Position numbers and translations under genes: made by a program
NCBI RefSeq assembly: GCF_000387765.1
Contig: NZ_ARZA01000196.1
Span: 1-47,060, forward strand
Source: Caldisalinibacter kiritimatiensis
Lineage (GTDB): Bacteria; Bacillota; Clostridia; Tissierellales; Caldisalinibacteraceae
DNA: 47,060 bases
Direction: 5' to 3'
Part shown: in pieces, positions 25,151 to 33,530 of the stretch
Position numbering within the stretch: position 1 is the stretch's first letter
Layout of the letters: every line of letters begins with the position of its first letter
Notes under the pieces: generated by a model
Told to the model about the DNA's origin: nothing
The model's database searches: none
The model's input: the letters and a program-made list of their open reading frames with translations, nothing else

Positions 25151-25196
25151 ATAAGTAAAATTCTCTAATTTTATTAGAGAATTTTACTTATATTTA
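25151..25196 (+). terminator. 17-bp hairpin, partial terminator or attenuator in the cassette
   Basis: ataagtaaaattctcta (25151-25167) pairs perfectly with 25175-25191 around a seven-base loop, followed by a moderately T-rich tail. Placed between the secreted-protein gene and the export genes, it would let the first gene be expressed in excess. Confidence 0.7.
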
Positions 25197-25224
25197 TTAA
25201 TAAAATTATGGGAGTAGAAAAATT

Positions 25225-26929
25225 ATGAAAAAGATACTTATAATAATATTAATATGTTTGCTAATATTCTTATTTATAAATATATCAGAGCAAAATACAT
25301 ATTCTAAATTAGATAGTATAGCTTTAGAGAACAAAAAAGATATTGAGAACTATTTTTTTAATTTTTTAACTAAAAACAGTTTAGAGATGATGGAGTATAG
25401 TGACTCACCATCATTAAAAAATACATTAATCAATTGGAGGATAATGAATGATTTTGGCTTGACAAATCCCAAAGACATTAATCACGATATAGTAAAAAAC
25501 ATGGTAACAGAAAAAATGAAAGATTTTAAAGATAAATCAGATGATATGTCATTATATAAGAAGTATGATTATCTTTATTCTTATAAAATTTGTTTAGATG
25601 AACTTGGAATAGAAAATAATGATTTAATAACGTATTCAATAGGAAATATCAACAAGGATGTTGATTTAATTTTAAGTTATATTTATAATAGTCCTAAAAA
25701 ATTAGTAATGTACTTAGACATATTAAATAAAATTGTATCAATATACGAAAATGATAATATTAAAGCAAATATTAAGGAAAAGATCTATGATATAGAAAAT
25801 ATTGATTATGAAAAATATTCTAAACCAGAACGATTAATGATTACATTTAATTTATTAGAATTATTCAACAAAATAGGTATCGAAAAAGAAGGTCTAAGAG
25901 CAGAAGGGAAGAAAGAACTTCTAAATCTAATTGAATCGTATAAGATTAATGGAAATATAGATATAAATAATATAGTCATATTAAATAAAGGTTTGAAAGT
26001 ATTTCCAGAAGAGTTACAGGAAAATGAAAAATTAAAAGAAATTGTTGAAGAAATGAAGACTATGTTATTAAGTAAAAATGATTTCCAAGTATTTGTCAAA
26101 ACTCAGGTTTATGAATTAGTTGCTAATCTAGGTTTATGTGATGATGCTTTAAAAGAATGGGCAATGAATATGCCTAAAAGCACTGAAAATATATATCCTA
26201 AACCAGTTAGCTTGATTCCAACTTTTAGAAACTTATATTTGTTTATTAGGATTGCTGAATTAAATAATATGGATGTTACTGGGATAGAAAATAATATAGA
26301 AAATTATCTCAAAACAATAGTTAATACATATAAAACAAGAATAGTAAATAAGCAAGAATTATATTATGTATTTAAACTACAAGAATATATGAATAACAAG
26401 CAAATAGAAGAAATACTAGTAGATAGTATTAATAAACATATAAGTAATATAGATGAAATCAAAATTACCGAGCAAAACCTGTTTGAAAACTACATGTTTT
26501 TCTACACTTTATCTAAAAGGAAATATAAAGATGAATTAAAGGATAAGTTTGATGATTACTTTAATAATGGTGCTTTGAAATTTAGGGGAACAAAAGAAGA
26601 GGTATTTTTGGAAATGATAAAATTAGATATTGAATCGTATTATTACAAGAAGAATGTAGAGAAACGGATTAAAAAGCTAGATAATATGGTATCTAATTAT
26701 AATGGAGATCTTGAATTAATGTTATTAGAGATGTATCTTAAAATTCATAAAAATTTAGGTTTAAAGATTTCCAATGAAATGAAGATTTCTATAGACAAAA
26801 AATTAAGTAAGTATAGGGTTAAAAATGGCTATTTTCAGAATCCTCAATTTAAATCTGTTAGTATATCATCAACACATAGAGGTCTAGAGATTGAAAGACT
26901 TTTACTAAAATTAGATAGGAGTGGACATA
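25225..26929 (+). CDS. Membrane-anchored extracytoplasmic helical protein (ends at 26937)
   Basis: The 570-residue product (stop at 26935-26937) has an N-terminal anchor or uncleaved signal (MKKILIIILICLLIFLFINI) and then a long all-alpha, Lys/Asn/Glu-rich region outside the cell. Helix pairs over about 150-560 and the final YRVKNGYFQNPQFKSVSISS (near 530-550) followed by THRGLEIERLLL resemble an alpha/alpha toroid of the prenyltransferase/cyclase type, but catalytic residues are not evident. No family recognised. ATG 25225 follows atgggagtagaaa. Its end overlaps the ABC ATPase gene by eight bases, placing it in the export operon. A receptor, chaperone or immunity role is possible. Confidence 0.75.
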
Positions 26930-27607
26930 ATGACTAATACTATTATTAAATTGAAGAATGTATCAAAAAGGTATGGAAATAAAAAAGTATTAGATAATGT
27001 AAGTTTAAAGCTTAACGCAGGCGAATTAGTAATAATAAAGGGTAACTCTGGAGCAGGAAAAACAACATTATTAAATATACTAGCCTTTTTAGAAACAAAG
27101 GATACTGGTGAATTCCTATGGAAAGGTCAAAAAACCGAAAATTTGAATACAAAACAAAAGAAAAATATTAGAAGAACAGAAATGGGATTTATTTTTCAGG
27201 ATTTTAATCTATTTGAAAATCTGACAGTTGAAGAAAATTTAGAAGTTTTTTTATCCCTAACAACAGAAATGAAAAAAGATGAAATACAAAAGAAAATAAA
27301 GGAATATTTAAAGAAATTTCAAATGGAGGATAGAAAAAAGACACATACTAGATTTTTATCAGGGGGAGAAAGACAAAGAGTTGCTATAATGAGAGCCTTT
27401 CTAATTAACTCATCTATTGTTTTTGCTGATGAGCCTTCAGCCAATATAGATGATGAAAACAAAAGAATAATAAGTGATTATTTAATAGAATTAAAGGAAG
27501 CTGGTAAATCCATAGTAATTGTGTCACATGATGATTACTACGATAAACTTGCAGATAAAATATATGTTTTGAAAAACGGAAACTTAAGTGAGACATATTG
27601 GGGGTAA
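26930..27607 (+). CDS. ABC transporter ATP-binding protein, MacB/LolD type
   Basis: The 225-residue ATPase has Walker A GNSGAGKTT (about 37-45), the Q-loop in FIFQDFNLF, signature LSGGERQRV (about 142-150), Walker B SIVFADEP (about 162-169) and switch His in VSHDD. This is the FtsE/LolD/MacB class that partners FtsX-like permeases. ATG 26930 was chosen: aggagtgg precedes it, and a GTG nine bases earlier would overlap that site. It overlaps the helical-protein gene by eight bases and is followed within five bases by the permease start. It should drive the permease next door. Confidence 0.93.
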   Translation: MTNTIIKLKNVSKRYGNKKVLDNVSLKLNAGELVIIKGNSGAGKTTLLNILAFLETKDTGEFLWKGQKTENLNTKQKKNIRRTEMGFIFQDFNLFENLTVEENLEVFLSLTTEMKKDEIQKKIKEYLKKFQMEDRKKTHTRFLSGGERQRVAIMRAFLINSSIVFADEPSANIDDENKRIISDYLIELKEAGKSIVIVSHDDYYDKLADKIYVLKNGNLSETYWG

Positions 27608-27611
27608 GAAC

Positions 27612-28793
27612 ATGAAAATAGTTTTATTATTTTTCAGAAGAAACTTCAAAAAATTCACAGGCATAATGTTTTCAATGATATCGTTCCTTTTAGTTATGAA
27701 TCTTATATTGGGGATAGTATTATCTGTAAAAGAACATTTTAAGAATGATTTAGTAGATAATAGTGATTTATATTTTATAGAAGTATTTAATGAAGATTCA
27801 CCTATGGATATACCTCCTGAATTAAGGAAGGAAGTTAATTCCTTTGATGGAGTAGAATCATCCTTTTTTGACTTTTCACATCCAGTAAAGATTACTGATA
27901 GCCAAAAAAATAATCTTGATATGACGAATATACTTGGAGTTGAGATAAAAGCATTAAAATATTTCAATATTGAGGATACTAATGTTAAAGATGATTTTAT
28001 TTTTATAAATAAAAAACTTTCTAATAATGAAAAGTTTAAGGGACTAAAAAAAGGAGATAAAGTTTATATTAGAGACTATAAATATGTAGAAAAAGATGGT
28101 GAGATGAATGGAGTTGAATATCTAACGGAAAGAACCTTTTATGGTTTTTTTGAGTTTAATGAAAACCACATATTCAGAAACAATATATCTTTAATTAACT
28201 ATAATACAGCTGAAAAAATTGCAAGAGGCATGACAAAAACAGGAAAACCATATTTTAGTAGGTTTATAGTTATTGTACCTGAAGTAGATAAACTAAAACA
28301 TGTAGCAAATATGATTGAAAGCAAAAACAACAATTTAACAGCAAGATATACATTAGAATCAACAGGTAATCTACCAGGATTTGCAGTAATAATTGTAGCT
28401 GTAAGTGTATTAATAATAGGAATTTTGTTTTTAATTAGTATTTTTAATGTTTCATCTAATATAAGCCAAATACTCAACTTAAGGAAAAGAGATTTTGTAT
28501 TGTTTAATATATTTGGGATAGAGGATAAAAAAGTGGAAGGAATGTTTATGATTGAACTTGCAATACACGGGATATTGACATTTACTATTAGCACCACAAT
28601 TACAGGAGTTTTATTTTATTTACTTAAGAGATTTTTAGAATTCGATATATTTTCACAGTACATACACTTATACATATTAGTTAATTTTGTTTTAGCTGTT
28701 GGTATGCTAGTTTTAATTGGAATTATAAAACTTAATACAACATTTAAATCTAATAATAGTATGAAATTTTACAAAGAGGTGTTAAAACAATGA
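27612..28793 (+). CDS. FtsX/MacB-like ABC permease
   Basis: The 393-residue product has the MacB topology: a first helix at about residues 14-36 (GIMFSMISFLLVMNLILGIV), a large extracytoplasmic domain of about 210 residues (FNEDSPMDIPPELRKEVNSF onward), then three helices near 255-280, 305-330 and 345-370. ATG 27612 follows tgggggtaag; the track-length alternative at 27588 would sit inside the ATPase gene. Together with the ATPase it forms a type VII ABC unit. Such units move peptides or lipoproteins, or transmit force across the membrane. Its stop overlaps the next ATG (ATGA). Confidence 0.88.
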   Translation: MKIVLLFFRRNFKKFTGIMFSMISFLLVMNLILGIVLSVKEHFKNDLVDNSDLYFIEVFNEDSPMDIPPELRKEVNSFDGVESSFFDFSHPVKITDSQKNNLDMTNILGVEIKALKYFNIEDTNVKDDFIFINKKLSNNEKFKGLKKGDKVYIRDYKYVEKDGEMNGVEYLTERTFYGFFEFNENHIFRNNISLINYNTAEKIARGMTKTGKPYFSRFIVIVPEVDKLKHVANMIESKNNNLTARYTLESTGNLPGFAVIIVAVSVLIIGILFLISIFNVSSNISQILNLRKRDFVLFNIFGIEDKKVEGMFMIELAIHGILTFTISTTITGVLFYLLKRFLEFDIFSQYIHLYILVNFVLAVGMLVLIGIIKLNTTFKSNNSMKFYKEVLKQ

Positions 28794-29842
28794 CAAAAGT
28801 CTTAAGGTTGATTACACTTTTATTGATATGTTTAGTGATTATAAGTGGGTGTAACATTAGTACAAAAGTTGACCTCCATATTGATAAAAAAAACAATAAA
28901 AACAATGAGAGGTTAGATATAACTGAGAATTCAATTTTTTATGTAGAGCCTTATGACGGATATATTAAATATACATATTATGACAGGACTAATTCAATAG
29001 TTGAAAAAATAAATATTGGATATGAAGACATAAAAAAAGAAGATCTTTTGACTTTAAGTAGTAGTGGAAATTATATATTGACTCAGAAAAATATGGGGAA
29101 AGGTATAGATAAACTTATATCACTAGATAATTTAAAGAGTTATATACTTAAATCTAGTGGTTATCAAATAATAGCTGAAGATAATGAAAGTATTCTATTA
29201 CAGCGATTCAATCATAATAAAAAACAATGGACATTAGAGATATTTAACAAATTTAATGCTACAATAAGCGAAAGTGTTTTTTATAAAGATATAAATGAAA
29301 CAGGTTCAGAAATGAACGAAGGTGTAAGTTTAGGAAATAATCAGTTTATATTTCTTTTTAGGGAAGCAGATGGCACTTATCTTGCCTATGTCAACGATAA
29401 GAATGTAATATATGAGAAAATAAGTGATGATATTATGAGGGATATAAAAATATTAGCAAATGAAGAAAACAAAGCAGTAATATATAAAGGTTATAGGGAA
29501 AATGGTTTGAAAAGTTTTAGTGAGCCTAAAATACTTTTTGTAACTTATAATATTAAAAAAAACCAATTAAAAGCAAGTATAGATAAGATAGTTAACATAA
29601 AAGATAAAAACAATGAGCTTAACGGTAGTGATTGTCTTGAGGCTGTACTAAATAAAGATGGTAGTTATTCAATGCTATTTAAGTATAAAGGAAATGGTAC
29701 TATCAAAGTATTTAAAATAAATCCTTTTGGTGATTTGATAGAGAAAGATTCTATGAATAACTTTAACATAAAAGTAGCTAATGTCGTTAATAATGGCTTT
29801 TATTGCTTTGATGGTAAAGAGTTAGTTTTTCTAAGTAAGTAA
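28790..29842 (+). CDS. Lipoprotein of the export cassette, possibly beta-propeller
   Basis: The 350-residue product has a lipoprotein signal (LLICLVIISGC, Cys at about 21) and a mature domain of repeated beta strands such as SIFYVEPYDGYIKYTYYDRT and NNQFIFLFREADGTYLAYVN. The spacing suggests a beta-propeller, but I find no named family. Its start shares ATGA with the permease stop, so it is the last gene of the cassette. It may shield the producer (immunity) or bind the exported protein; both are inference. Confidence 0.75.
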   Translation: MTKVLRLITLLLICLVIISGCNISTKVDLHIDKKNNKNNERLDITENSIFYVEPYDGYIKYTYYDRTNSIVEKINIGYEDIKKEDLLTLSSSGNYILTQKNMGKGIDKLISLDNLKSYILKSSGYQIIAEDNESILLQRFNHNKKQWTLEIFNKFNATISESVFYKDINETGSEMNEGVSLGNNQFIFLFREADGTYLAYVNDKNVIYEKISDDIMRDIKILANEENKAVIYKGYRENGLKSFSEPKILFVTYNIKKNQLKASIDKIVNIKDKNNELNGSDCLEAVLNKDGSYSMLFKYKGNGTIKVFKINPFGDLIEKDSMNNFNIKVANVVNNGFYCFDGKELVFLSK

Positions 29843-29925
29843 TTTAGCATTTTTACCTTTTTGTATTGTCAATAACTATAAAACATACTATCTGTTCTTT
29901 AGACCTAGCATTAAGCATTTAGTAT

Positions 29926-29951
29926 CTAAAAGTAGCTTTAGCTGCTTTTAG
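29926..29951 (+). terminator. Terminator-like hairpin after the cassette
   Basis: ctaaaagtagct / agctgcttttag, 12-bp stem with a two-base loop but little T tail. It precedes a second hairpin at 29958. Confidence 0.5.
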
Positions 29952-29957
29952 GATATT

Positions 29958-29990
29958 GAAAAACCCACGATGAATGATAGTGGTTTTTTC
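29958..29990 (+). terminator. Intrinsic terminator after the cassette
   Basis: gaaaaacccac paired with gtggttttttc (one bulged base), ending in a T run. The last clear structure before the duplicated block. Confidence 0.7.
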
Positions 29991-29993
29991 AAT

Positions 29994-30075
29994 AAACATA
30001 TGTGATTTACTAATATTAGTTTTCAATGTGGGATTATTTTTAGTTGGACATGCTGCTACGAAAAAAGTTAAGTGA
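29994..30075 (+). pseudogene. Truncated second copy of the small membrane gene
   Basis: In-frame codons INICDLLILVFNVGLFLVGH then AATKKVK and TGA (30073-30075) reproduce the last 27 residues of the gene at 23696-23965 with two or three changes. The first two thirds of the gene are missing; a terminator of the previous cassette lies immediately upstream. No start codon. It is a fragment left by duplication. Confidence 0.85.
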
Positions 30076-30116
30076 CAGGAGGACGTTTCGTTTGTCAGGT
30101 AAATATGAACAAATTA
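30011..30116 (+). repeat. 106-bp direct repeat, copy 2
   Basis: 103/106 match to 23901-24006. After this copy the sequence continues aactctaacctta toward Wadjet, whereas the first copy continues into the coiled-coil remnant. The bases TTA are shared by all three sequences at the join. Confidence 0.95.
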
Positions 30117-30117
30117 T

Positions 30118-30153
30118 AAACTCTAACCTTAAGTCAGAGGTTAGAGTTTTTTT
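30118..30153 (+). terminator. Intrinsic terminator upstream of the Wadjet operon
   Basis: aaactctaacct / aggttagagttt, 12-bp stem, then T run. It insulates Wadjet from upstream transcription. The rest of 30154-30263 is leader DNA; a TATAAT at 30220-30225 may be a -10 box, but the -35 is unclear. Confidence 0.88.
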
Positions 30154-30263
30154 AATGCCATAATCCCAGCCCCTATTCTTTGACAAATCTACATAGTGGA
30201 CTTTTTCAAATAATGATATAATTATATAGAATGGTTTAATTTCGTAAAATAAAGGTGATATTT

Positions 30264-31277
30264 ATGGATGAGAAGATTTTATCTTACTTAAAGACATTAA
30301 AAAGGCGAAAAACTGTGACTTTAGGAGAATTAGAAAAGCTGTTTTCAGGGGATAAAGAATACGAAGACTTTGCTAAAGAGATAAATAAGCTTGTACAGAT
30401 GGATATACTCAAAGAAGTAAAGAAACATGGAACCAATCATAAAATAATTCCTTTAGCTAATACCTATCGCTTAAATAAATATGCTTTAAAAAAAGTATTT
30501 ATTGACGAAATTCAAAATATGCAGCTAAAAATTAGTCCACACATCAATCTCACCGTCTATTTATCCTTAACTGAAAAACAATGGGAAAAAGATTTACCAT
30601 ATATAGAAAAGATAGATGCATATTTAAAGGAAAAGGGATTACCCAAAAGTACAGCTACATCACAAGAACGATCATATTATCTTGTAGGTGATGAAAAATG
30701 GATAGATGAAGGTGGAGGTAAAAAGTTATTAGAGAGGTTAGAGCTTTGGGATAAATTAAAAATAAACAATGTGCCAGACCCTCTTATGTTAGCAGTAAAC
30801 CCACAAAATTTTTCATACTCAGTACATAGACATTTAATAGTTGAAAACAAAGCAACTTACTATGGATTATTAGAAGAACTAAAAAATACTCAATTCACAT
30901 CTTTAATCTATGGAGCTGGCTGGAAAATAGTATCAGGTATTGAGGCACTGGAAAAACAGCTGGGATTAGAGGATAGTGAGCATATTTTATACTATTTTGG
31001 TGATTTAGACTTTGAAGGAATATCTATTTGGTATGCATTAAGCAATAAAAAGCTAGTAAAGCTTGCTATAGAATTTTATACATCTCTTTTACAAAAGGAT
31101 TATTCAAAGGGGAAAGAAAATCAAGCTAAAAATAAAGAAGCTTTAAATGACTTTTTAGCTTTCTTTGATAAAGAAGACCAAGAAAAAATTAAAGACGTCT
31201 TACAAAATGGAGGATATTACCCCCAAGAAGGATTAAATAAAGAAGAATTACGGGAAATATGGAGGAAAATCCTATGA
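30264..31277 (+). CDS. jetD: Wadjet anti-plasmid system nuclease subunit JetD
   Basis: The 337-residue protein has an N-terminal winged-helix-like region (about 1-75) and a C-terminal Toprim-type domain. The catalytic residues are VENKATYYGLLEEL (about 193-206, Glu) and YFGDLDFEGISIW (about 246-258, the DxD pair). JetD is the endonuclease of Wadjet that cuts closed circular DNA extruded by the JetABC SMC motor. ATG 30264 follows aaaggtgatattt; three codons earlier in the frame lack a site. It is first in the operon, ahead of jetA with ATGA overlap. All active-site residues are present, so this subunit looks intact. Confidence 0.9.
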   Translation: MDEKILSYLKTLKRRKTVTLGELEKLFSGDKEYEDFAKEINKLVQMDILKEVKKHGTNHKIIPLANTYRLNKYALKKVFIDEIQNMQLKISPHINLTVYLSLTEKQWEKDLPYIEKIDAYLKEKGLPKSTATSQERSYYLVGDEKWIDEGGGKKLLERLELWDKLKINNVPDPLMLAVNPQNFSYSVHRHLIVENKATYYGLLEELKNTQFTSLIYGAGWKIVSGIEALEKQLGLEDSEHILYYFGDLDFEGISIWYALSNKKLVKLAIEFYTSLLQKDYSKGKENQAKNKEALNDFLAFFDKEDQEKIKDVLQNGGYYPQEGLNKEELREIWRKIL

Positions 31278-32788
31278 TAATAGACACTAAAGCTTTAACT
31301 GAAAACTATAGGGAGAGAGTACAGAGATTAGCTTTATTTGACCCCTTGTTTGATCTAAAGAGAAAGAAAACAAGAGACAATAGTGGTAATATTATTGATT
31401 ATCATAGTCTTGGACTTTTAGCCCTGCTTTTCTTTTTTGAAAATATGTTAATGAGGAATAAAAAGACAGGGGTAAAGGAGTTAGCAGAATTTTTTTATGA
31501 AATTAATCAAGGCGAAATAGATTTAGACTTAGAAGGCTTTGAAAAGGCTGCAAGAACAATCATTGAAACCTTTAGACCTCCAGGAGGTAAACGTAACTTT
31601 AGAAAGTTTTATAATTGGGAGACTAGAAAAGAAGAAATTGTACAGTATTCAATATTGAAAGCAGAAAAATCAGATATAAAAAACAATACCCAGTATTATA
31701 CATTGGATGAGCAAGGATTAGAGCTTGTATTTGCAACAAAGGAATACTTTAGTGAATTTCAGCTTTCAATAAATCAGTTGGTACTAAGGAAGCAGTTAGA
31801 AAAGGGTGAATTTGTTAGTGCTCTTCGTCAAATAGATGAAATGGCAATAGATGTACAAAATCTTAAGGATAGAATAATAAAAATAAAGCATGAAATACAA
31901 CGGAATATAATATCCGATGATACATATGAAAGATACAAGAAAATTATAGAAGATGTAAATCTACGCTTAAATCGTGAAAATGAAGAATTTAATGAATTAA
32001 GGGCTTTTGTAAGGGATACAAAGGAGAGACTTGAATATGAAGCAAATGAAGAAAAGGATAGAAAAGCCTATCAACTAATTTTAGACATTGATAAAGAGCT
32101 AGGAATAGTACATCATCAGCATAACAAGTTGCTTCAGGAAAGTATTATCTTAAAGACAAGTGCATTACAGGCAGCTCAAGAATCTCTATATTATGTAGGA
32201 ATAGATTCCTTTAACTTTGACCAAGAAATAACAAGTCGACTAATATCTTCACCATTACCCGTTGAAGCATCTCGTAGATTAATCGAACCATTCTTATTTA
32301 TGGAAAGGTTTGAAACATGGTCTCCTTTAACGGTATTTGCTTCTCAAAGAATTGAATCGGAAACAAAAGAACAAAATTCTTATGAATTTTTAGAAGTAAG
32401 TGATGAAAGTTCAATAGATGAACATTGGGATATATTAAAGAAAAACTTTAGAACAGTAATGGAAATGATTTTAGCTATTTTAGGTGATAGAAAGGAAATA
32501 ACTCTTAAAGAGATAGTTGAATATATAAAAGAAAGTGAAGAATACAGACCGCTATTAAATTACCGTTTTTTCTACGATTTTTGGATTATATTACATCAGT
32601 ATTCTCCATTAGTTATAGATAAGACTGAGAAAGAGGGAAGGGACATATTTGTCGAAGTAAAGAATCTTCTAAAGGGTAAATTCAAAATAATAACAGCAAC
32701 AGAAGTAGAAGGCATAATAGAAGGAAGCCACCGATTTAGTATAGGAAATATAAAACTAGAGTTGGAGGAAAAGAACAATGATGTATAA
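31274..32788 (+). CDS. jetA: Wadjet kleisin-like subunit JetA
   Basis: This 504-residue MksF/MukF-like subunit begins RVQRLALFDPLFDLKRKKTR, followed by helical winged domains and a long coiled coil (about 175-290). The C-terminal winged domain has NYRFFYDFWIILHQYSPLV. JetA bridges the JetC heads and recruits JetB. ATG 31274 overlaps the jetD stop (ATGA) with ggagg nine bases upstream; an earlier ATG at 31259 puts the ribosome site inside the gene. Its end overlaps jetB by 11 bases. Family assignment comes from length, coiled-coil layout and operon order. Confidence 0.88.
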   Translation: MIIDTKALTENYRERVQRLALFDPLFDLKRKKTRDNSGNIIDYHSLGLLALLFFFENMLMRNKKTGVKELAEFFYEINQGEIDLDLEGFEKAARTIIETFRPPGGKRNFRKFYNWETRKEEIVQYSILKAEKSDIKNNTQYYTLDEQGLELVFATKEYFSEFQLSINQLVLRKQLEKGEFVSALRQIDEMAIDVQNLKDRIIKIKHEIQRNIISDDTYERYKKIIEDVNLRLNRENEEFNELRAFVRDTKERLEYEANEEKDRKAYQLILDIDKELGIVHHQHNKLLQESIILKTSALQAAQESLYYVGIDSFNFDQEITSRLISSPLPVEASRRLIEPFLFMERFETWSPLTVFASQRIESETKEQNSYEFLEVSDESSIDEHWDILKKNFRTVMEMILAILGDRKEITLKEIVEYIKESEEYRPLLNYRFFYDFWIILHQYSPLVIDKTEKEGRDIFVEVKNLLKGKFKIITATEVEGIIEGSHRFSIGNIKLELEEKNNDV

Positions 32789-33530
32789 TCATGAAGAAGT
32801 CATAAAAGCATTTAATTTGTATACAAAATTATCTGTTAATGGCTACGGTGAAAAAGATGAGTTGAGATTATATTTAGCAGATGATGAGATAAGGGGACTT
32901 GTGGACCAATTTGCAAAGGAAGTAGACTGTACCATTATTACAGCAGGAGATTATATATATCTTATACCGATCTCTATGGATTCAATTTTTCATGTATCTA
33001 ATGATACTATAAAACGAAAATACCTACCATCTAAAGCAGTAAATTTAGACATATACATGATGTATGTGGCTATTATAGTCCTTTTTGGAGAATTTTATGA
33101 TAGCTATCAAACTATTGAAGCAACAAGGGATTTTATATCCTTAGAGAATTGGCTTCTAAGTATAAATGAAAGGGTACTTGCATTAAAGGAATATGATAAA
33201 GAAGAATTAAAGGAATTAGAGAAGGATTATGAATACAATTGGATTTCAATAGTAGAAAAATGGGATGCAATGGATGATCTTAAAGAGAATGTAAAGACCC
33301 AAGATGCAAGAACTAATAGTAGACTAAGCTTTTTAAACACTGTAAAGAAATTTTTAGAAGAACAAGGGTTAATTAACGATATAGGAAATGATGAAATAGA
33401 ACTGACTGAAAAAGCTAAGACGATTATACAACGGTATTATATGGAATTAGAATACAATAGAGGGATATTGGAATTTATGTATCAGTTGGATAAAAGAGAG
33501 GAGGAAGACAAAGATGCCAGCCATATCTAA
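32778..33530 (+). CDS. jetB: Wadjet MukE-like subunit JetB
   Basis: The 250-residue product, largely helical with winged-helix parts, fits the JetB/MksE subunit that dimerises and binds the kleisin JetA. Seen: LRLYLADDEIRGLVDQFAKE near residues 27-46, a conserved central VNLDIYMMYVAIIVLFGEFY, and a basic end. ATG 32778 has ggagg nine bases upstream, inside jetA. It overlaps jetC by 17 bases. The role comes from operon position and size class more than from a single motif. Confidence 0.88.
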   Translation: MMYNHEEVIKAFNLYTKLSVNGYGEKDELRLYLADDEIRGLVDQFAKEVDCTIITAGDYIYLIPISMDSIFHVSNDTIKRKYLPSKAVNLDIYMMYVAIIVLFGEFYDSYQTIEATRDFISLENWLLSINERVLALKEYDKEELKELEKDYEYNWISIVEKWDAMDDLKENVKTQDARTNSRLSFLNTVKKFLEEQGLINDIGNDEIELTEKAKTIIQRYYMELEYNRGILEFMYQLDKREEEDKDASHI

